From positions 1 through 9,151 of the forward strand of contig JAAYXU010000177.1 in the NCBI GenBank assembly GCA_012515725.1: DNA of 9,151 nt, written 5' to 3'. Shown here piece by piece: positions 4,867-9,151 of this stretch (position 1 is its first letter; every line of letters starts with the position of its first letter). The DNA comes from Clostridiales bacterium. Lineage in GTDB: Bacteria > Bacillota > Clostridia > Christensenellales > UMGS416. The notes beneath the pieces were generated by a model. It was not told the DNA's origin and ran no database searches. It was given only the letters and a program-made list of their open reading frames with translations. The position numbers were made by a program, and so were the translations under genes.

Positions 4867-5973
4867 ATGGAAGCAAGAAAAACCCCGCTGTACGAGCGTC
4901 ATGTCGCGGCCGGAGGCCGGATCGTTGCGTTCGCCGGATACCTGCTGCCCGTTCAGTATGAGGGCGTGCTGGCCGAGCACGCGGCGGTACGCGCGTCGGT
5001 GGGACTCTTTGACGTCAGCCACATGGGCGAGGTCATGATTGAAGGTCCGCGCGCAGCGGAGTTCGTCGAGCGTCTCATAACCAATACGCTGGACGGTATG
5101 CGGGACGGGCAGGTGCGCTACAGCCCGATGTGCTATGAGAGCGGAGGAGTAGTGGATGATCTGCTCATATACCGGCTGGGGCCCGAGCGGTATCTGCTGG
5201 TCGTCAACGCGTCGAACCGGGACAAGGACTACGCGTTCATGCGCGAAAATAACCCGATGGGCGCGTCCCTGTCGGATATATCCGACAGTATAGCGCAGCT
5301 GGCGGTGCAGGGCCCTCGCTCCGCTGCGGTGCTGGAGCGGCTAACTGGGGCGGAGCTGCTGCCCGAGCGGTACTATACGTTCCGTGAGGACGTGCCGGTC
5401 GCCGGTATACGCTGTCTCGTATCGCGCACCGGCTATACGGGCGAGGACGGGTTCGAGCTATACTGCCCGGCCCAGCGGGGCGCGGAGCTGTGGGACGCGC
5501 TTCTTGCGGCCGGAGCGGACGAGGGGATCCGCCCTTGCGGTCTGGGAGCGCGGGACACGCTGCGGCTGGAGGCCGGTATGCCGCTCTACGGCCACGAACT
5601 GGGACCCGAAATAACGCCGCTCATGGCGGGGCTAACGCACTTCGTCCGCTTTGACAAGCCGGATTTCATAGGCCGGGACGCCCTGCTGGCCCAGAAGGCC
5701 GCGGGTCCTCAAAGACGCCGCGCCGGGATAGTGCTCACCGATCGGGGCATCGCGCGGGAAGGCGCGCGCATATTCTCCGGGGAGCGCGAGGTAGGCGTAG
5801 TGACCTCGGGAACCCAGTCGCCCACGCTGCGGCAGGCCGTGGCGCTCTCGCTGGTGGAGCCTCCGCTTCACAAGCCGGGCGCTGCCGTGAAGGTAGAGGT
5901 GCGGGGCAGGATGCTGGAGGCGCGTACCGTGCGGCTTCCCTTCTATAAAAGAAATACCCAACCATCAGAGTAA
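4867..5973 (+). CDS. gcvT: Glycine cleavage system T-protein (aminomethyltransferase)
   Basis: This 368-residue cytoplasmic enzyme transfers the methylene carbon from aminomethyl-dihydrolipoyl H-protein to tetrahydrofolate, giving 5,10-methylene-THF and ammonia. Signature blocks are LFDVSHMGEV (47-56), GGVVDDLLIYRL (93-104) with the likely catalytic D97, LVVNASN (111-117), LAVQGP (145-150), RTGYTGEDGFE (187-197) and GARDTLRLEAGMPLYGHEL (228-246). Length matches the family (about 360-370). ATG 4867 follows GGGAGG by 6 nt. The frame stays open back to ATG 4699, but that stretch is riboswitch and terminator and does not resemble GcvT. It is the first gene of the operon, immediately behind the terminator, so it is the direct target of glycine control. 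Nine of its 13 isoleucines are ATA, unusual for GC-rich DNA. Confidence 0.98.
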   Translation: MEARKTPLYERHVAAGGRIVAFAGYLLPVQYEGVLAEHAAVRASVGLFDVSHMGEVMIEGPRAAEFVERLITNTLDGMRDGQVRYSPMCYESGGVVDDLLIYRLGPERYLLVVNASNRDKDYAFMRENNPMGASLSDISDSIAQLAVQGPRSAAVLERLTGAELLPERYYTFREDVPVAGIRCLVSRTGYTGEDGFELYCPAQRGAELWDALLAAGADEGIRPCGLGARDTLRLEAGMPLYGHELGPEITPLMAGLTHFVRFDKPDFIGRDALLAQKAAGPQRRRAGIVLTDRGIAREGARIFSGEREVGVVTSGTQSPTLRQAVALSLVEPPLHKPGAAVKVEVRGRMLEARTVRLPFYKRNTQPSE

Positions 5974-5987
5974 AGGAGAGTCGGATC

Positions 5988-6365
5988 ATGAATATACCCG
6001 AAACGCTCAGCTATACGAAGGATCACGAATGGGTCCGTTTTGACGACGACGGACGCGCGGTCGTGGGCATCACCGAGTACGCGCAGCACTCTCTGGGTGA
6101 CATAGTGTATGTGGAGCTGCCCCGGATCGGCACGAGGATCGAAGCGGGGGAGACGGCGGCTACTGTGGAATCCGTCAAGGCCGTAAGCGATGTGTACTCG
6201 CCGATCGCGGGAACCATAAACAACGTCAACGAGGAGCTCAACGACACGCCCGAGCTCATCAACGAGGACGCGTACAAGGCATGGATCGTCAAGCTGTCCG
6301 ACTGGGAGCCAGCGCAGCTCCTGTCGGCGGCAGAGTACGCGGCGCTGCTGGAAAAGGAGTCGTAA
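5988..6365 (+). CDS. gcvH: Glycine cleavage system H-protein (lipoyl carrier)
   Basis: This 125-residue protein is the mobile lipoyl carrier that shuttles the aminomethyl group from P-protein to T-protein and is reoxidised by L-protein. The N-terminal YTKDHEWVRF and GITEYAQHSLGDIVYVELP blocks are classical. ETAATVESVKAVSDVYSPIAG contains the ESVKA lipoylation site with K64 as the modified lysine. Length is standard. The AAAGGAG ribosome site begins within the gcvT stop region, and ATG 5988 lies 14 bp past that stop, so translation is probably coupled. Lipoylation enzymes are not encoded in the window. Confidence 0.98.
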   Translation: MNIPETLSYTKDHEWVRFDDDGRAVVGITEYAQHSLGDIVYVELPRIGTRIEAGETAATVESVKAVSDVYSPIAGTINNVNEELNDTPELINEDAYKAWIVKLSDWEPAQLLSAAEYAALLEKES

Positions 6366-6366
6366 T

Positions 6367-7686
6367 ATGGCCGGATACGTTCCCGGCACCCCGGACGACC
6401 GGCAGGCGATGCTGGAGTCGCTGGGCGTCCGCAGCGTAGAGGATCTGCTGACTCCAATCCCACGGGCTGTGCGGCTCGCGGAGCCTCTTCATCTCCCCCC
6501 GGGCCTGGGCGAGGCCGAGGTGCGCGATCGGATTGCCGAGCTGGCCGAGCGGAACACGCGCTATGACGCGGTTTTCCGGGGCGCGGGCGCATACCGCCAC
6601 TTCATACCGGCGGTCGTGCGCTCCCTTGCCACACGGGAGGAATTTGTCACCGCCTACACGCCCTATCAGGCCGAAATAAGCCAGGGAGTACTGCAGGCTA
6701 TATTTGAGTACCAGACGCTCATATGCGAGCTTACGGGCATGGACGCGGCCAACGCGTCGGTCTACGACGGAGCCGCGGCGGCTATGGAAGCTGTGCGCAT
6801 GTGCGCAGGCCGCGGCCGCGTGCGCGCCGCCGTGTCCGAAGGTGTGCACCCGCATGTCCGGCAGGTGTTGCGGACAGGCTGCGCCGCCGCGGGCATCGCG
6901 CTTGCGGAAGTGCCGCTGTCGGGCGGCGTCACAGACCGCGCGGCTTTTGAGGGTATGCCGGGCGACGATATCGCGTGCCTGCTCGTGCAGAGCCCGAACT
7001 ATCTGGGCTGCATAGAGGATATGGACACACTGGCCGACGCCGCGCATACCGCGGGCGCGCTGGCGGTCGCGTCGGTCAATCCGATCGCGCTGGGCATACT
7101 CAGCACGCCCGGGGAGGCCGGATTCGACATCGCGGTCGGAGAAGGACAGGCCCTGGGCGGAAGCATGAGCTTCGGCGGCCCGTATCTGGGCTTCATGGCC
7201 TGCCGCCAGCCGCTTATGCGAAAGCTGCCGGGACGTATCGTAGGCCAGACCACCGACAGCGCGGGCAGGCGGGGATATGTGCTGACGCTGCAGGCGCGCG
7301 AGCAGCATATTCGCCGGGAGAAGGCCGGAAGCAACATATGCTCCAACGAGGCTCACAACGCGCTCACGGCGGCCGTATACCTGACGGCGATGGGGCCGCG
7401 GGGGCTGCGGGAAACGGCGGAGCGGTGTCTCCTGCGCGCCCACGAGCTGGCCGGAGCGCTTATACAGGTTCCGGGTATCGCTCTCGCGTTCGACGCGCCG
7501 TTCTTCCATGAGTTCGTGACGCGCCACGAGCGGCCGGTCGCGCCGCTCATGGCGGCGCTCAGCCGGAAGGGCATACTGGGCGGTCTGCCTCTTTCGGAGC
7601 ATACGGCGCTCTGGTGCGCCACTGAGATGAACACTAGCGCGCAGATAGAGCGCGTGGCGGCCATCGCCGCGGAGGCAAACCGATGA
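6367..7686 (+). CDS. gcvPA: Glycine dehydrogenase (decarboxylating) subunit 1, P-protein alpha part
   Basis: This 439-residue protein matches the N-terminal half of P-protein in organisms where the enzyme is split, as in Bacillota and many archaea and thermophiles. Visible blocks are GAGAYRHFIP (72-81), TPYQAEISQG (98-107), TLICELTGMDAANASVYDG (117-135), SPNYLGCIED, GGPYLGFMACRQPLMRKLPG and EKAGSNICSNEAHNAL. It lacks the PLP-binding lysine, which is in gcvPB. The two form an (alpha-beta)2 enzyme that decarboxylates glycine and loads aminomethyl onto GcvH. ATG 6367 is 1 bp after the gcvH stop, with AAGGAG at 6354-6359 (7-nt spacer). Its end overlaps gcvPB by 4 bp, so production of the two halves is likely coupled to keep them equimolar. 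Confidence 0.98.
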   Translation: MAGYVPGTPDDRQAMLESLGVRSVEDLLTPIPRAVRLAEPLHLPPGLGEAEVRDRIAELAERNTRYDAVFRGAGAYRHFIPAVVRSLATREEFVTAYTPYQAEISQGVLQAIFEYQTLICELTGMDAANASVYDGAAAAMEAVRMCAGRGRVRAAVSEGVHPHVRQVLRTGCAAAGIALAEVPLSGGVTDRAAFEGMPGDDIACLLVQSPNYLGCIEDMDTLADAAHTAGALAVASVNPIALGILSTPGEAGFDIAVGEGQALGGSMSFGGPYLGFMACRQPLMRKLPGRIVGQTTDSAGRRGYVLTLQAREQHIRREKAGSNICSNEAHNALTAAVYLTAMGPRGLRETAERCLLRAHELAGALIQVPGIALAFDAPFFHEFVTRHERPVAPLMAALSRKGILGGLPLSEHTALWCATEMNTSAQIERVAAIAAEANR

Positions 7687-9146
7687 ACGATATGAAACTG
7701 AGCTTTGAGAAAAGCCGCCCCGGACGCCGATGCTCCTCGCCGCCGTCCGCGGACATACCGCAGGGCTACGCCGCGTCCCTGCTTCCGGCGGGCGCGCTGC
7801 GCTCAAAGCCCCCGCGCCTTCCCGAAATGTCCGAGGTGGATGTGGTTCGCCACTACACGGCGCTGAGCCGCCGCTCATTTGGCGTGGACAACGGGTTCTA
7901 TCCGCTGGGCTCGTGCACGATGAAGTACAATCCGCGGATCAGCGAGGAACTGGCGGCGCTTCCGGGTTTCTCGGATACCCATCCGCTTGAGGGGGAGGCG
8001 GCCAGCCAGGGCTGCCTGGCGCTCATGCACGGGCTGTCGGGCGCGCTGTGCGAGATCACGGGCATGGACGCGTTCACGCTGGCCCCGGCCGCCGGAGCGC
8101 ACGGGGAATGGACCGGACTGCTGCTTATCCGGGCGTGGCACGAGAGCCGGGACGATTCGGCCCGCACCACGATACTGGTTCCCGACTCGGCCCACGGCAC
8201 GAATCCCGCCAGCGCGGCGCTGGCCGGGTACCGCGTACAGCCGGTGCCCTCGGCTTCCGACGGGGGCGTGGACATCGATGCGCTGCGGCGTCTGGCCGGG
8301 CCGGACACCGCGGGGCTTATGCTGACCAACCCGAACACGCTGGGGCTGTTTGAGCGCCGCATCGAGGACATAGCCGCCATCGTGCACAACGCGGGCGGGC
8401 TGCTCTATTACGACGGCGCTAACCTGAACGCGATCATGGGCCTCGTGCGGCCCGGCGATATGGGATTTGACGTCGTGCATATCAATCTTCATAAGACGTT
8501 CGGCACGCCCCACGGCGGAGGCGGCCCCGGCAGCGGCCCGGTGGGCTGCAGGGCGCGTCTGGCCGATTTTCTTCCCTCGCCCATTGTACGGAAAGAGGGC
8601 GACACATACAGTTTTGCCGAGCCGCCCCGCTCGATCGGGCGGGTTACCGGGTTCTACGGCAACTTCGCGGTGCTTGTAAAGGCGTACGCCTATATTCTGT
8701 CGCTGGGGGCAGACGGGCTGCGGGAGGCGTCGGAGTGCGCGGTGCTTCACGCCAACTATATGATGAACTCGCTGCGGGGCGTTCTGGAGCTTCCCTACGA
8801 AGGGCCGTGCATGCACGAATTTGTGCTCTCGGCCCGGGCGCTGCGGGAGGAGACGGGCTGCTCCGCGCTCGACATATCAAAGGCCATGCTGGACCAGGGA
8901 ATGCATCCGCCCACGATGTATTTTCCTCTCATAGTCGCCGAGGCGCTCATGATCGAGCCCACCGAAACCGAATCGCCCGAGACGCTGGACGAAGCCATCC
9001 GCGTTATCGCTAACATCGTCGAAACCGCCCGGCGCGATCCCGCGGCGCTGCATGAGGCTCCGCGGACAACGCCCGTGGGACGCTTAAACGAGGTCGAGGC
9101 GGCCCGACGTCCGGTCGTGCGTTATTCGTTCGAGGATGGGGACTAA
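7683..9146 (+). CDS. gcvPB: Glycine dehydrogenase (decarboxylating) subunit 2, P-protein beta part, PLP-binding
   Basis: This 487-residue protein carries the cofactor site of the split P-protein. HINLHKTFGTPHGGGGPG places the Schiff-base lysine at K271. YDGANLN (243-249) provides D244, expected at the PLP pyridine nitrogen. GFYPLGSCTMKYNP (71-84), SAHGTNPASA (169-178) and NPNTLGLFE (216-224) are family blocks. The C-terminal TPVGRLNEVEAARRPVVRY is the usual ending. ATG 7683 overlaps the gcvPA stop as ATGA, with GGAGG (7671-7675) 7 nt upstream; a second in-frame ATG at 7692 is less well placed. The stop TAA lies 5 bp before the window edge, so whether more operon genes follow (for example the L-protein or a lipoate ligase) cannot be seen. 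Confidence 0.98.
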   Translation: MNDMKLSFEKSRPGRRCSSPPSADIPQGYAASLLPAGALRSKPPRLPEMSEVDVVRHYTALSRRSFGVDNGFYPLGSCTMKYNPRISEELAALPGFSDTHPLEGEAASQGCLALMHGLSGALCEITGMDAFTLAPAAGAHGEWTGLLLIRAWHESRDDSARTTILVPDSAHGTNPASAALAGYRVQPVPSASDGGVDIDALRRLAGPDTAGLMLTNPNTLGLFERRIEDIAAIVHNAGGLLYYDGANLNAIMGLVRPGDMGFDVVHINLHKTFGTPHGGGGPGSGPVGCRARLADFLPSPIVRKEGDTYSFAEPPRSIGRVTGFYGNFAVLVKAYAYILSLGADGLREASECAVLHANYMMNSLRGVLELPYEGPCMHEFVLSARALREETGCSALDISKAMLDQGMHPPTMYFPLIVAEALMIEPTETESPETLDEAIRVIANIVETARRDPAALHEAPRTTPVGRLNEVEAARRPVVRYSFEDGD

Positions 9147-9151
9147 AGCGC

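Noticed and set aside
6289..7878. 529-codon open frame on the minus strand opposite gcvPA
   Set aside because: It is a GC-driven shadow: Arg/His/Ala-rich with no recognisable domain, and lies antisense to an unmistakable gcvPA.
7875..8816. 313-codon minus-strand frame opposite gcvPB
   Set aside because: Antisense shadow of a conserved gene; composition is His/Arg/Gln-rich without domains.
1..9151. CRISPR arrays, tRNA or rRNA genes, insertion sequences, toxin-antitoxin or defence genes
   Set aside because: No spaced direct repeats, cloverleaf, rRNA-like block, transposase motif or known defence domain was recognised.

Overview
The window is GC-rich bacterial chromosome. It carries a split P-protein (gcvPA/gcvPB), a tandem glycine riboswitch of the Bacillus/Clostridia type, a divergent DivIVA-like protein, strong AGGAGG-type ribosome binding sites and consensus sigma-A promoters. 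Together these point to a high-GC member of the Bacillota, probably an uncultured Clostridia-type lineage; genus cannot be read from the sequence. Isoleucine AUA is used very often for such a GC-rich sequence, which is itself a lineage hint.

Left part (1-3086, minus strand): three genes that probably form a carbohydrate-processing unit. In transcription order they are an aldo/keto reductase (3012-1999), a TIM-barrel sugar isomerase/epimerase-like protein (1958-1161) and a Gfo/Idh/MocA-family NAD(P)-dependent oxidoreductase (1045 to beyond the window edge, so its extreme C-terminus is missing). A perfect consensus promoter (TTGACA, 17 bp, TATAAT) lies in front of the reductase. Two inverted repeats built from the same TTTAC/GTAAA half-site sit in its spacer and in the leader, which suggests a repressed, inducible operon. 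A second, weaker promoter precedes the Gfo/Idh/MocA gene.

Middle (3161-4528, plus strand): a patatin-like phospholipase with a complete Ser-Asp catalytic dyad, then a small coiled-coil protein with a degenerate DivIVA N-terminal motif.

Right part (4580-9146, plus strand): the complete glycine cleavage operon gcvT-gcvH-gcvPA-gcvPB. It is preceded by a perfect consensus promoter, a roughly 190-nt tandem glycine riboswitch and an intrinsic terminator just before gcvT. P-protein (PA+PB) decarboxylates glycine onto the lipoyl arm of H-protein. T-protein transfers the methylene group to tetrahydrofolate and releases ammonia. The L-protein (dihydrolipoyl dehydrogenase) is not in the window. The layout predicts that high glycine prevents termination and turns the operon on. 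The genes are tightly packed (14-bp gap, 1-bp gap, 4-bp ATGA overlap), consistent with one translationally coupled transcript.

No mobile element, CRISPR array, tRNA or rRNA was seen. No clearly new system was found. The best leads are the operator-like repeats around the sugar-operon promoter, the substituted metal-site residues in the isomerase-like protein with its neighbours, and the divergent second glycine aptamer.
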